Positions 41,259 to 50,842 are shown, numbered from the stretch's first letter. The stretch: DNA of 64,000 bases from Nordella sp. HKS 07 (GCF_011046735.1 NZ_CP049258.1:4048001-4112000), one strand, 5' to 3'. Translations and numbers: made by a program. Notes: generated from the sequence alone by a model not told the origin.

Positions 41259-42737
41259 ATGACGGGGCGAAACAGGATCAAATTTCTGCGCCGCGGCGAG
41301 GTCGTCGAACTCGCCCAATTGGCGCCCATGCGTACTTTACTCGATTATCTGCGTCTGGGAGAGGCTTCGCGCGGCACCAAGGAAGGGTGCGGCGAGGGCG
41401 ATTGCGGCGCCTGCACGGTGAGCCTCGGCTCGCTGAAGGACGGCCGTCTCGTCTATGAGCCGGTCAATGCCTGCATCCTGCTTCTGGGTCAGGTCGACGG
41501 CAAGGACGTGGTGACCGTCGATGATCTGTCGCGCGGCGGCAAGCTGCATCCGATCCAGCAGGCGATGGTCGAAACGCACGGCTCGCAATGCGGCTTCTGC
41601 ACGCCGGGCTTCGTGATGAGCCTATTCGCGCTCTACCAGTCGGACGTGGCGGCGGACCGCCAAACGGTTGTCGATCAGGTGGCCGGCAATCTCTGCCGCT
41701 GCACCGGCTATCGCCCGATCATCGAGGCTGCGCTCGCGGCCTGTACCGGCAGCCCGGATGATGCCTGGTCGCGGGCGCGCGCCGAGACCGCGCAGGCGCT
41801 GGCGCGTCTCGATGACGGCAGCGATATCTTCATCGGTGATGAGACGGCGTTCTTCGCGGCACCGGCCAGCGATGCAGCCCTGGCGCAATTGACGGCGCAA
41901 CATCCCGATGCGGTGCTGCTCGCGGGCGCCACCGATGTCGGCCTGTGGATCACCAAGCAATTGCGCGACATCGGCAAGATCATCCATCTCGGCCGCCTCA
42001 GTTCGCTGCGCCGGGTCGAGGACACGATCGACGCGGTGCGCCTGGGCGCCGCCGTAACCTATGCCGAGGCCGAACGCGCCTTGGGCGACATCGATCCGGA
42101 TCTCACCGAGCTTCTGCGCCGCCTCGGATCGAAGCAGGTGCGCGCGTCCGGCACCATCGGCGGCAATATTGCCAACGGCTCGCCGATCGGCGATACGCCC
42201 CCGGCCCTGATCGCGCTCGGCGCCGAGCTCGAATTGCGCAAGGGGGCTACGATGCGCCGCATCGCGCTCGAGGACTTCTTCATCGCTTATGGCAAGCAGG
42301 ACCGCGCCCCGGACGAGATCGTCGCCTCGGTCAGCATCCCCAGGCTCAGGCGCGACGAAGCCTTCCGCTGCTACAAGATTACCAAGCGCTTCGACCAGGA
42401 CATCTCCTCGGTGCTGGGCGCGTTCAAATTCACCATCGCCGCCAGGCGCGTCACCGGCGCCCGCATCGCTTATGGCGGCATGGCGGCGACGCCGAAACGG
42501 GCCCTTAAGACGGAGACCGCCGCGCACTCCCTGTCGCTCGATGATCCGGCGGGATGGGAGGCCGCAGCCGACTGCCTGGCGCAGGACTTCCAGCCGATCG
42601 GCGATCATCGCGCCAGCGCCGGCTATCGTGCCGAAACGGCGCGCGCGCTCTTCATCAAGGCGCTGACGGAGATCTCAGGCATGCCGACCCGCGCCACCCG
42701 CGTCACCGGGTTCCGGGAGCTTGTCGATGCCGGCTGA
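41259..42737 (+). CDS. xdhA: Xanthine dehydrogenase small subunit (2Fe-2S and FAD)
   Basis: 492 residues. Two 2Fe-2S sites are intact: CGEGDCGACTV near residue 46 and the pair CGFCTPGFVMSLFAL / NLCRCTGYRPI near 109-150. The FAD domain follows (LLAGATDVGLWITKQL, GGNIANGSPIGDTPPALIALG) and the CO-dehydrogenase flavoprotein C-terminal part (RCYKITKRFDQDISSVLGAF). It passes electrons from the molybdenum subunit to NAD. GTAAGGA precedes the ATG. It overlaps xdhB by 11 bp. Bacterial XdhA of this two-subunit type is about this length. Confidence 0.96.
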   Translation: MTGRNRIKFLRRGEVVELAQLAPMRTLLDYLRLGEASRGTKEGCGEGDCGACTVSLGSLKDGRLVYEPVNACILLLGQVDGKDVVTVDDLSRGGKLHPIQQAMVETHGSQCGFCTPGFVMSLFALYQSDVAADRQTVVDQVAGNLCRCTGYRPIIEAALAACTGSPDDAWSRARAETAQALARLDDGSDIFIGDETAFFAAPASDAALAQLTAQHPDAVLLAGATDVGLWITKQLRDIGKIIHLGRLSSLRRVEDTIDAVRLGAAVTYAEAERALGDIDPDLTELLRRLGSKQVRASGTIGGNIANGSPIGDTPPALIALGAELELRKGATMRRIALEDFFIAYGKQDRAPDEIVASVSIPRLRRDEAFRCYKITKRFDQDISSVLGAFKFTIAARRVTGARIAYGGMAATPKRALKTETAAHSLSLDDPAGWEAAADCLAQDFQPIGDHRASAGYRAETARALFIKALTEISGMPTRATRVTGFRELVDAG

Positions 42738-45039
42738 AGTGAAAAGAATGGCGACCGAGACGGTCGGCCTGGCGCTCGCCCATGACAGCGCCGGGCTGCA
42801 TGTCCAGGGCAGCGCCATCTACATAGACGACATGCGCGAGCCCGAAGGCACGCTGCATGTGGCGCCGGGCTATGTGCCGGACGGCGCCAAGGGCCGTATC
42901 GAACGGTGCGACCTCGACGCGGTGCGCGCCTTTCCGGGCGTCGTCGCGGTGCTCACCGCGAAGGACATACCGGGCGTCAATGATTGCAGCCCGGCCATGG
43001 GCGACGACCCGATCCTCGCCGATGGCGAAATCCTCTTCCATGGCCAGGTCGTCTTCGCCGTGGTGGCCGAGACGCGCGATCAGGCGCGCCGCGCCGCGAA
43101 GCTCGCCAAGGTCGAGATCGCCAGGCAGCGTGCCGCCATCACGGTCGAGGACGCGCTGGAGCAGGGGACGCCGGATGTTCTCCCGCCCTATGAATTCCGC
43201 CGTGGCGATCCGGAGAAGCTGATCGCCGGCGCGAGGATCAGCGTCGCGGAGAGTTTCCATGTCGGCGGCCAGGAGCATTTCTATCTCGAAGGCCAGGTGG
43301 CCTTTGCCATGCCGGAGGAAGCGGGCGGCATGACCGTCTATTCGTCGACCCAGCATCCGAGCGAGGTGCAGCATTGCGTCGCCAAGATGTTGGCGGTGGC
43401 CGATGCCTTCGTCACCTGCGAATGCCGGCGCATGGGCGGCGGCTTCGGCGGAAAGGAAAGCCAGGCGGCGCAATGGGCGGCCCTTGCGGCGCTCGGCGCC
43501 CATGTGACCGGGCGCCCCGTCAAATGCCGTCTCGACCGCGACGACGACATGATCATGACCGGCAAGCGCCACGACATGCGCATCGATTACCGCGCCGCGC
43601 ATGACAGGACCGGCCGGCTGACGGCGGTCGATGCGAGCCTCTTGTCGCGCTGCGGCTACTCGGCCGACCTCTCGCTCGGCGTCAATGACCGTGCGATGTT
43701 CCATGCCGACAACGCCTATTACTATCCCGTGGTGAGCATCAAATCGCGACGCCTGCGCACCAATACCGTGTCGAACACCGCTTTTCGCGGTTTCGGCGGC
43801 CCGCAGGGCATGATGCTGGCCGAGCGTATGATGGACAACATCGCGCATCGCTTAGGGGCCGATCCGCTCGATGTGAGGAAGCGCAATTTCTACGGCCCCC
43901 GGCGCGACCGGACACCCTATGGCATGAAGGTGGCGGACAATATCATCGCCGAGATCGTCAGCGAGCTCGAGAAGACGAGCGACTATCGCGCCCGCCGGGA
44001 AGCGATCAAGGCCTTCAATGCGGAGAACCGCATCCTGAAGAAAGGCCTGGCGCTGACGCCGGTCAAATTCGGCATCTCCTTCACCCTCATCCATCTCAAT
44101 CAGGCGGGGGCGCTCGTCCATCTCTATACCGACGGCTCGGTGCATCTCAATCACGGCGGCACGGAAATGGGCCAGGGCCTCTATATCAAGGTGGCGCAGG
44201 TGGTTGCCGAGGAGTTCGGCATCGAGCCTGGGCGCGTGAAGATCACCGCGACGACGACCGGCAAAGTGCCCAACACCTCGCCGACCGCCGCCTCCGCCGG
44301 CTCCGACCTCAACGGCATGGCGGCGAGGGATGCCGCCTCCCGGATCAGGAAGCGTCTCATCGATTTCGCGGCGCGCGAATGGCATGTCGCGGCGGATCAG
44401 ATCCGCTTCGAGAAAGGCCGGGTGATCATCGGCAATCAGAGCATGAGCCTGGGCGAGCTCGCCAAGCGAGCGCATCAGGCGCGTATCCAGTTGTCGTCTA
44501 CCGGCTTCTATGCGACGCCCGGCATCACCTGGAACCGCGACAAGGTGGAGGGCAAGCCTTTCTACTATTTCGCCTATGGCGCGTCCTGCTCGGAAGTGAC
44601 CATCGACACGCTCACCGGCGAAATGCGGGTCGACCGCGTCGACATCCTTCACGATGTCGGCCGCTCGCTCAATCCGGCCATCGATCTCGGCCAGATCGAA
44701 GGCGGCTTCGTCCAAGGCATGGGCTGGCTCACCACCGAGGAACTGGTCTTCGACGCCGAAGGCCGTTTGCGCACCCATGCCCCTTCGACCTATAAGATAC
44801 CTTGCGCGTCCGACGTGCCGGCCGATTTCCGCGTGAAGCTCTTCGCCTCGCCCGGCAATCAAGCCAACACGATCTACCGCTCGAAGGCGGTGGGCGAACC
44901 GCCGCTGATGCTGGCGCTGTCGGTCTTCTCGGCGATCACCGATGCGATCGCCGCGCTGAAGCCGGGCACCGCACCACCGCTCGATGCGCCGGCGACACCG
45001 GAGGCGATCATGAAGGCGGTTAAGGCGATGTCGGCATGA
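42727..45039 (+). CDS. xdhB: Xanthine dehydrogenase large subunit (molybdopterin)
   Basis: 770 residues from the ATG at 42727; TTG at 42721 is less likely. The aldehyde oxidase/xanthine dehydrogenase a/b hammerhead domain is first (GSAIYIDDMREPEGTLH). The Moco domain has EGQVAFAMPEE, CRRMGGGFGGKESQ, TAFRGFGGPQGM, GGTEMGQGLYIKVAQVVA, TSPTAASAGSDLNG and QGMGWLTTEELVF. The active-site Glu of the family is expected in the last region (KAVGEPPLMLA). It oxidises hypoxanthine and xanthine to urate. The stop overlaps xdhC by 4 bp. Confidence 0.96.
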   Translation: MPAEVKRMATETVGLALAHDSAGLHVQGSAIYIDDMREPEGTLHVAPGYVPDGAKGRIERCDLDAVRAFPGVVAVLTAKDIPGVNDCSPAMGDDPILADGEILFHGQVVFAVVAETRDQARRAAKLAKVEIARQRAAITVEDALEQGTPDVLPPYEFRRGDPEKLIAGARISVAESFHVGGQEHFYLEGQVAFAMPEEAGGMTVYSSTQHPSEVQHCVAKMLAVADAFVTCECRRMGGGFGGKESQAAQWAALAALGAHVTGRPVKCRLDRDDDMIMTGKRHDMRIDYRAAHDRTGRLTAVDASLLSRCGYSADLSLGVNDRAMFHADNAYYYPVVSIKSRRLRTNTVSNTAFRGFGGPQGMMLAERMMDNIAHRLGADPLDVRKRNFYGPRRDRTPYGMKVADNIIAEIVSELEKTSDYRARREAIKAFNAENRILKKGLALTPVKFGISFTLIHLNQAGALVHLYTDGSVHLNHGGTEMGQGLYIKVAQVVAEEFGIEPGRVKITATTTGKVPNTSPTAASAGSDLNGMAARDAASRIRKRLIDFAAREWHVAADQIRFEKGRVIIGNQSMSLGELAKRAHQARIQLSSTGFYATPGITWNRDKVEGKPFYYFAYGASCSEVTIDTLTGEMRVDRVDILHDVGRSLNPAIDLGQIEGGFVQGMGWLTTEELVFDAEGRLRTHAPSTYKIPCASDVPADFRVKLFASPGNQANTIYRSKAVGEPPLMLALSVFSAITDAIAALKPGTAPPLDAPATPEAIMKAVKAMSA

Positions 45040-46013
45040 AGGTCTGGGCTCACATAGCGAAAGCGCTTGAAGCGGGTGAGCCCTGCGCCATGGTGTCGGT
45101 CTTCCGCGTCGAAGGTTCGGCCCCGCGTGAGAGGGGCGCGCGGCTGGTGCTCACACCGCGCGGCTTCCACGGCACGATCGGCGGCGGCGCGCTCGAATGG
45201 CGCGCCCTCGCCGAAGCCCAGAAGAGGATGAAAGCCGGGCGCGGGCTATCGGTCAGCCGCCATGCGCTCGGCCCCGAACTCGGTCAATGCTGCGGCGGCC
45301 AGGTCGAACTGCTGACGGAAGTCTTCGACAGGACGGCGCTCGACGAGGTGCGGCGGCTGGCAGGGGCCGAGGCGGCAGGGGCTTTCATGACCACGGTCCG
45401 GCTGGCTGAGGATCGCGTCGAGCGCCGCATTGTCGAACAGACATCTGACGGCGCGCTGGTCGAGTTTTTCGGCGAGGCGACGCGGCCGCTTTACCTCTTC
45501 GGCGCCGGCCATGTCGGGCGCGCCCTGGTCCTGGCTCTGGCGCCGCTTCCCTTCGCCATACGCTGGATCGATTCGCGTCCCGATTCGTTCCCGGCCGCCA
45601 TGCCGGCCAATGTCACCCCTGTACTGGCCGGCAATCCCGTCGCCGAGCTCCAAAATGCGGCGCCCGGCACTTTCCTTTTGGTCATGACCCACAGCCACGC
45701 CCTCGATCTCGCCATTGTCGAGGCGGCGCTGCGGGACGGCCGCTTCCCCCATGTCGGCCTGATCGGCAGCGCCAGCAAAAGAGCCCGATTCCTCAGCCGA
45801 TTGCGCCAGGCGGGAATTGCCGACGACCACTTTCGCGCCTTCAAATGCCCGATCGGCCTGGCCGGCATCACCTCCAAGGAGCCGGCCATCATCGCGGCGG
45901 CCACCGTCGCCGAGCTACTCGAACGGGATGAGATGTTGAGAACCGGGCGAATTCCTGGCGCTGAAGCCCAAACACCCTCTAGAATGCCTGCAAAAAAGGG
46001 CCAGGGCGGGTGA
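45036..46013 (+). CDS. xdhC: Xanthine dehydrogenase accessory protein XdhC
   Basis: 325 residues. The N-terminal XdhC domain shows GSAPRERGARLVLTPRGFHGTIGGGALEW and LGPELGQCCGGQVELL, the latter with the Cys pair linked to Moco handling. A Rossmann-type domain follows (LYLFGAGHVGRALVLALAPL, MTHSHALDLAIVEAALRDGRF, VGLIGSASKRARFLSRL). XdhC binds the molybdenum cofactor, aids its sulfuration and inserts it into XdhB. ATGA overlap at its start and GTGA overlap at its end tie it to xdhB and to the transporter ATPase gene. Confidence 0.95.
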   Translation: MKVWAHIAKALEAGEPCAMVSVFRVEGSAPRERGARLVLTPRGFHGTIGGGALEWRALAEAQKRMKAGRGLSVSRHALGPELGQCCGGQVELLTEVFDRTALDEVRRLAGAEAAGAFMTTVRLAEDRVERRIVEQTSDGALVEFFGEATRPLYLFGAGHVGRALVLALAPLPFAIRWIDSRPDSFPAAMPANVTPVLAGNPVAELQNAAPGTFLLVMTHSHALDLAIVEAALRDGRFPHVGLIGSASKRARFLSRLRQAGIADDHFRAFKCPIGLAGITSKEPAIIAAATVAELLERDEMLRTGRIPGAEAQTPSRMPAKKGQGG

Positions 46014-47563
46014 CGGGACACGACAGCAAGAACCATCTTCTTGAGGCGCTTCACATTGTGAAGACCTTCGGGTCTCTGCGCGCCAATGACGATGTGTCGC
46101 TCTTCGTGCGCCCCTGCGAGATCCATGCGCTTCTGGGCGAGAATGGCGCCGGCAAGTCGACACTGGTCAAGATCATCTATGGCGCCCTGCAGCCGAACGC
46201 GGGCGAGTTGCGTTGGCAAGGCGAGCCGGTCACCATCGCTTCCCCTGCCGCCGCGCGCAAGCTCGGCATCGGCATGGTGTTCCAGCATTTCTCGCTTTTC
46301 GAGGCCCTCACCGTCGCCGAGAACATCGCCCTGGCCTTGCCGGGCGCCTTCGACATCGCAGCCCTGTCGAAAAAGATCGCAGGTATCTCCAGGGAATATG
46401 GCCTGCCGCTCGAGCCTTCCGCCATGGTCGGCGAACTGTCCGTCGGCGAACGCCAACGCATCGAGATCATCCGTTGTCTGCTGCAGGAGCCGAAGCTCCT
46501 GATCATGGACGAGCCGACCGCCGTGCTTACCCCGCAGGAAGCCGACCAGCTCTTTCTGGTTCTCGAAAGGCTGGCGAAGGAAGGCTGCTCCATCCTTTAT
46601 ATCTCGCACCGCTTGGAAGAGGTGAAGCGCCTGTGCCAGTCGGCCACCATCCTGCGCCAGGGCAAGGTCGTCGCCTGTGTCGATCCGCGTCAGGAGACAG
46701 CCGCGAGCCTCGCGCGTCTCATGGTCGGCGGCGACATCCATGTCGTGCGCGCCAAGGCGAGACCGCAAGCCGGCAAGCCGCGGCTTTTTCTCGACAAGCT
46801 CAGCCGGAAGCAGGACGGTCCCTTCGGCGTCAGCTTGAGCAATGTCTCGCTCTCCGTCGCCGGCGGCGAAGTGGTGGCGATCGCTGGTGTGGCCGGCAAC
46901 GGCCAGTCCGAGCTCTTCGATGCGATCTCGGGCGAGAAGCCGCTGCTGCGTGACGAGGCGCTTCTTATCGACGGTAAGCCCTGCGGCCGGCGCGGCATCA
47001 CCCAGCGCCGCCGGATGGGTGCCGCTTTCGTGCCGGAGGAGCGGCTGGGCCACGGCGCCGTGCCGGCCTTCCGCCTGTCCGAGAATGTCATCCTCACGCG
47101 TTACGCCTCCGACAAGAACCTGACCAGGTCCGGCACGATAGGGCGTGACGCGGCGCTCAATGTGAGCGAGCGCGTCATCAAGTCCTACGATGTGCGCAAG
47201 GGCAAGCCTGATCCCGAGGCCCGCGCGCTGTCCGGCGGGAACCTGCAGAAATTCGTCGTCGGCCGCGAGCTCGACCGCAACCCGGCGGTGCTCGTCGTCA
47301 ACCAGCCGACCTGGGGCGTCGATGCAGGAGCGGCGGCCACCATCCGCCAGGCGCTGGTCGATCTGGCGCGTGCCGGCTCGGCGGTGCTTGTCATCAGTCA
47401 GGATCTCGATGAGATCTTCGAGATCGCCGACCGGATCGCCGTGATCTCGCGCGGCCAGCTCTCCGAAGCCTATCCCGCTTCCGAGCTCACGGCGGAAAAG
47501 ATCGGCCTCCTGATGGCGGGCGAGCATGAGGTAAGTGAGGAACGCCATGTCGCTCGTGCTTGA
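46010..47563 (+). CDS. BMP-type nucleoside/purine ABC importer, ATP-binding protein (two ABC domains)
   Basis: 517 residues, GTG start overlapping the xdhC stop. The first ABC domain has Walker A LLGENGAGKST, signature LSVGERQRIEIIRCL and Walker B LLIMDEPTAVLTP. The second has GVAGNGQSELFDAI in place of a classical Walker A, signature LSGGNLQKFVVGREL and VLVVNQPTWGVD. Such asymmetric double ATPases serve sugar or purine nucleoside importers. Its place between xdhC and two permeases inside the purine cluster suggests uptake of nucleosides, purine bases or urate. Confidence 0.92.
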   Translation: MTGHDSKNHLLEALHIVKTFGSLRANDDVSLFVRPCEIHALLGENGAGKSTLVKIIYGALQPNAGELRWQGEPVTIASPAAARKLGIGMVFQHFSLFEALTVAENIALALPGAFDIAALSKKIAGISREYGLPLEPSAMVGELSVGERQRIEIIRCLLQEPKLLIMDEPTAVLTPQEADQLFLVLERLAKEGCSILYISHRLEEVKRLCQSATILRQGKVVACVDPRQETAASLARLMVGGDIHVVRAKARPQAGKPRLFLDKLSRKQDGPFGVSLSNVSLSVAGGEVVAIAGVAGNGQSELFDAISGEKPLLRDEALLIDGKPCGRRGITQRRRMGAAFVPEERLGHGAVPAFRLSENVILTRYASDKNLTRSGTIGRDAALNVSERVIKSYDVRKGKPDPEARALSGGNLQKFVVGRELDRNPAVLVVNQPTWGVDAGAAATIRQALVDLARAGSAVLVISQDLDEIFEIADRIAVISRGQLSEAYPASELTAEKIGLLMAGEHEVSEERHVARA

Positions 47564-48632
47564 GAAACGCGCCGAGCGCTCCACCCGCATGGCGCTTCTG
47601 TCGCCGGTTCTCGCCATCCTGCTGACCTTGATCACCGGCGCAATTCTCTTCTCCTTACGCGGCATCGATCCCCTGCACGGCCTCTACGTCTATTTCGTCG
47701 AGCCGCTGACGCAGCTCTGGTCGATCGAGCAACTGATCGTCAAGGCGACGCCCCTCGTGCTGATCGGCGTCGGCCTCGCCATCTGCTACACCGCCAATGT
47801 GTGGAATATCGGCGCCGAGGGCCAGTTCACCATCGGCGCCATATTGGGCGGCATGATCCCGGTTCTGCTCCCGGCCTGGCAGTCGCCGCTGACGCTGATC
47901 ACCATGCTGCTGTTCGGCATTCTGGGCGGGATGGCCTATGCGGCGATCCCGGCGCTGCTCAAGACGCGCTTCAACGCCAATGAGATTTTGACCTCTCTCA
48001 TGCTCGTCTATGTCGCGCAATTGCTGCTCGACTGGCTGGTGCGCGGCCCCTGGCGTGACCCGCAAGGGTTCAACTTTCCGAAGACGATCACTTTCGACGG
48101 CTGGCAGCTGCTGCCGATGCTCTTCGGCTCGGTACATCTGGGCGCGCTTTTCGCGCTGGCCGCCGCCCTTATCCTCGCTTTCGTGATGGGGCGGATGCTC
48201 AAGGGCTTCGAGATCCGCGTCAGCGGCAATGCCCCGCGCGCCGGCCGCTTCGCCGGCTTCTCGCGCCCGCGCACCATTCTCTTCTGCTTCCTTCTGTCCG
48301 GCGGTCTGGCCGGCCTCGCCGGCATCACCGAAGTGGCGAGCGTCGTGGCGCAGTTGCAGCCGCAGATCTCGCCGGGCTATGGCTTCACCGCCATCATCGT
48401 CGCCTTTCTGGGACGACTCAATCCGATCGGCGCGATCTTCGCCGGCCTCATGCTGGCCTTGAGCTATCTGGGCGGCGAGGCGGCGCAAGTCTCGCTCGGC
48501 CTTTCCGACCGTATCGCCAAAGTATTCCAGGGCATCCTGCTGTTCTACATCCTGGCCTGCGACACGCTCATCCTCTATCGCTTCCGCTGGCTGAAGACGC
48601 ATGTCCCGGCCGCGGCCCAGCCGGCGGAGTGA
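47547..48632 (+). CDS. BMP-type ABC importer permease 1 (branched-chain/nucleoside type)
   Basis: 361 residues from the ATG at 47547, overlapping the ATPase gene by 17 bp. About nine hydrophobic segments are seen. VKATPLVLIGVGLAICYTANVWNIGAEGQF is the family signature, with FNANEILTSLMLVYVA and the cytoplasmic FEIRVSGNAPRAGRFAGF coupling region. It forms the membrane channel with the next gene product. Substrate class (purines/nucleosides) follows from homology to NupB/YufP-like permeases and location. Confidence 0.9.
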   Translation: MSLVLEKRAERSTRMALLSPVLAILLTLITGAILFSLRGIDPLHGLYVYFVEPLTQLWSIEQLIVKATPLVLIGVGLAICYTANVWNIGAEGQFTIGAILGGMIPVLLPAWQSPLTLITMLLFGILGGMAYAAIPALLKTRFNANEILTSLMLVYVAQLLLDWLVRGPWRDPQGFNFPKTITFDGWQLLPMLFGSVHLGALFALAAALILAFVMGRMLKGFEIRVSGNAPRAGRFAGFSRPRTILFCFLLSGGLAGLAGITEVASVVAQLQPQISPGYGFTAIIVAFLGRLNPIGAIFAGLMLALSYLGGEAAQVSLGLSDRIAKVFQGILLFYILACDTLILYRFRWLKTHVPAAAQPAE

Positions 48633-48637
48633 CGGAC

Positions 48638-49513
48638 ATGGATGCAAGCACCGCCGTTCTCCTCACTATCGTCACCGCTGCGACGCCTTTGTTGCTGGCG
48701 GCGCTGGGCGAGTTGGTGTCCGAGCGTTCAGGCGTGCTCAATCTCGGCGTCGAGGGCATGATGGTGATGGGCGCCGTTTCAGGTTTCGGCGCCGCCTTGC
48801 TGACCGGCAACCCCTATCTGGGGGTGCTCGCGGCAATCCTGGCCGGCATGGCCATGGCGCTGCTGTTCGGCTTCCTGACCTTGACGCTGGTGACCAACCA
48901 GGTGGCAACCGGACTGTCCCTGACATTGCTCGGCCTCGGCCTGTCCGGGCTTCTGGGCGAATCCTTCGTCGGCGAGCCGGGCGTGCGCCTGCCCAAATGG
49001 CTCGGCATCGACATATTGATCCCGGTCTCTTTCATCCTGACGGCGGCCGTTTCCTATGTGCTGTTCCGGACCAAGGCTGGCCTCGTCATTCGTGCCGTCG
49101 GCGACAGCCACAGTTCGGCGCACGCTCTCGGCTATCGCGTCATTCTGGTGCGCTATGCCTGCGTGCTCTTCGGCGGCGCCTGCGCCGGGCTTGCCGGCGG
49201 CTATCTTTCGCTCGTCTACACGCCGCAATGGGTCGAGAACATGACGGCCGGGCGCGGCTGGATCGCGCTCGCCTTGGTTGTCTTTTCGTCATGGCTGCCC
49301 TGGCGGGTGGTGGTGGGCGCCTATCTTTTCGGCGCCATCTCCATCCTCTCTTACACGGTACAGACCTTCGCCATGGGCATTCCCTCGCAGCTCTTGTCGA
49401 GCCTGCCCTATATTGCGACCATATTGGCGCTCGTCTTCATTTCGGCCAGCCGCCGGCTGACGCGCAGCAATGCGCCGGCCTGTCTCGGGCAGCCATTCGT
49501 GCCTGATCGATGA
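48638..49513 (+). CDS. BMP-type ABC importer permease 2
   Basis: 291 residues from the ATG at 48638, which has GGAG nine bases upstream; a GTG at 48629 overlapping the previous gene is possible. LLLAALGELVSERSGVLNLGVEGMMVMGA is the family signature and GLVIRAVGDSHSSAHALGYRV the coupling helix. Eight or so TM helices. It pairs with permease 1 in the importer. Confidence 0.9.
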   Translation: MDASTAVLLTIVTAATPLLLAALGELVSERSGVLNLGVEGMMVMGAVSGFGAALLTGNPYLGVLAAILAGMAMALLFGFLTLTLVTNQVATGLSLTLLGLGLSGLLGESFVGEPGVRLPKWLGIDILIPVSFILTAAVSYVLFRTKAGLVIRAVGDSHSSAHALGYRVILVRYACVLFGGACAGLAGGYLSLVYTPQWVENMTAGRGWIALALVVFSSWLPWRVVVGAYLFGAISILSYTVQTFAMGIPSQLLSSLPYIATILALVFISASRRLTRSNAPACLGQPFVPDR

Positions 49514-49546
49514 TAAACAAATGATACAGGGAGTAAGGAGAACCAA

Positions 49547-50617
49547 ATGAAGAAGTTTTTGACATGCGCGGGCGCTATTGTCCTTGCTTTGGGCATATCG
49601 GCGGCGTCCGCTTCGGCGCAGGAGAAGCTCAAGGCCTGCTGGCTCTATGTCGGCGCGATCGGCGATTTCGGCTGGACCTTTCAGCACAATCAAGGCCGGC
49701 TGGCGGTCGAGAAGGAACTCGACGACAAGGTCCAGACGATCTTCGTCGAGAATGTTGCCGAAGCGGATTCGGAACGCGCCATCGAGCGCCTGGCGCGCGA
49801 GGGCTGCGCCATCGTCTTCACCACGTCCTTCGGCTTCATGGAGCCGACGCTCAAGGTCGCGAAGAAATTTCCCGATGTGAAGTTCGAGCATGCGACCGGC
49901 TTCAAGACCGCGCCGAATGTCACGACCTACAATGCCAAGTTCCATGAGGGCCGTTATGTGATCGGCCAGATCGCCGCGAAGATGTCGAAGACCGGCACCG
50001 CCGGCTACATCGTCTCGGTGCCGATCCCGGAAGTCATCGCCGGCATCAACGCTTTCATGCTCGGCGCGCAAAGTGTCAATCCCGACTTCAAGGTGAAGAT
50101 CGTCTGGATCAACTCCTGGTATGATCCGGGCAAGGAGGCCGACGCCGCCAAGGTCCTGTTCAGCCAGGGTGCCGACATCATCGTCCAGCACACCGACTCG
50201 ACGGCACCGCTTCAGGTCGCCGAGGAGCAGGGCAAGCATGGCTTCGGCCAGGCGTCCGACATGATCAAATTCGCGCCCAAGGCGCAATTCACCGCGATCG
50301 TCGACAACTGGGCGCCCTATTATATCCGCCGCGTCAAGGACGTGCTGGACGGCACCTGGAAGTCGCAATCCTCCTGGGACGGCATGGCCGAAGGCACGGT
50401 CCATATGGCGCCGCTTACCAACCTGCCGGACGATGTCGTGAAGTCGGCGACCGAGACCGAGGACGCGATCAAGAGCGGCAAGCTTCATCCCTTCACCGGC
50501 CCGATCACCAAGCAGGACGGCACGGTCGTCGGCGAGGCCGGCAAGCCGCTCGCCGATGGCGACATCCTCGGCATGAACTGGTTCGTCAAGGGCGTGGACG
50601 ACAAGCTGCCGCAGTAA
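49547..50617 (+). CDS. BMP-family periplasmic substrate-binding protein
   Basis: 356 residues, preceded by GTAAGGAGAA. A signal peptide (AIVLALGISAASASA, then QEKLK) leads to a Bmp/Med fold: ALCWLY-like KACWLYVGAIGDFGWTFQHN, FVENVAEADSERAIERLAREGCA, VKFEHATGFKTAPNVTTY, ADIIVQHTDSTAPLQVAEEQG. Related proteins bind purine nucleosides or bases. The gene closes the importer operon and is followed by a strong hairpin. Confidence 0.92.
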   Translation: MKKFLTCAGAIVLALGISAASASAQEKLKACWLYVGAIGDFGWTFQHNQGRLAVEKELDDKVQTIFVENVAEADSERAIERLAREGCAIVFTTSFGFMEPTLKVAKKFPDVKFEHATGFKTAPNVTTYNAKFHEGRYVIGQIAAKMSKTGTAGYIVSVPIPEVIAGINAFMLGAQSVNPDFKVKIVWINSWYDPGKEADAAKVLFSQGADIIVQHTDSTAPLQVAEEQGKHGFGQASDMIKFAPKAQFTAIVDNWAPYYIRRVKDVLDGTWKSQSSWDGMAEGTVHMAPLTNLPDDVVKSATETEDAIKSGKLHPFTGPITKQDGTVVGEAGKPLADGDILGMNWFVKGVDDKLPQ

Positions 50618-50641
50618 TTGGCCCGTCTTTCACCAACATGG

Positions 50642-50669
50642 CCGGACATCGGGTCAGCCCGATGTCCGG
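50642..50669 (+). terminator. Hairpin after the BMP binding-protein gene
   Basis: CCGGACATCGGG (50642-50653) and CCCGATGTCCGG (50658-50669) form a perfect 12-bp stem with a TCAG loop, 24 bp past the stop codon. It is followed by ATTTGAAG. Likely terminator or 3'-end stabiliser for the xdh-importer operon. Confidence 0.65.
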
Positions 50670-50687
50670 ATTTGAAGCTCTCTCATT

Positions 50688-50812
50688 ACCCTCACGCTGA
50701 GGTGGCCGCGAAGCGGCCCTCGAAGCGTCCATCAGGACAATGCGCAGATGCTGCAAGACACCCTTCGAGGCTCCCCCGGCTCAAGGCCGGGGTCGCACCT
50801 CAGGGTGAGGGT
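50688..50812. repeat. 125-bp REP-like palindrome between the importer operon and puuD
   Basis: Outer arms ACCCTCACGCTGAGGTG (50688-50704) and CACCTCAGGGTGAGGGT (50796-50812) match at 16 of 17 positions. Inner pairs are GCCGC-GAA-GCGGC, CCTCGAAG / CTTCGAGG and CCCCCGGC-TCAA-GGCCGGGG. The whole can fold as one long cruciform. It resembles the dispersed CCCTCA-CTGAGG repeats of Rhizobiales. Confidence 0.75.
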
Positions 50813-50842
50813 AGTGGATTTGCTTAGGCGAAGAATTTTGTA

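Noticed and set aside
45491-47665. A 724-codon minus-strand frame opposite xdhC and the importer ATPase
   Set aside because: Both opposite genes have complete, well-known motifs. This frame spans two genes and has no domain.
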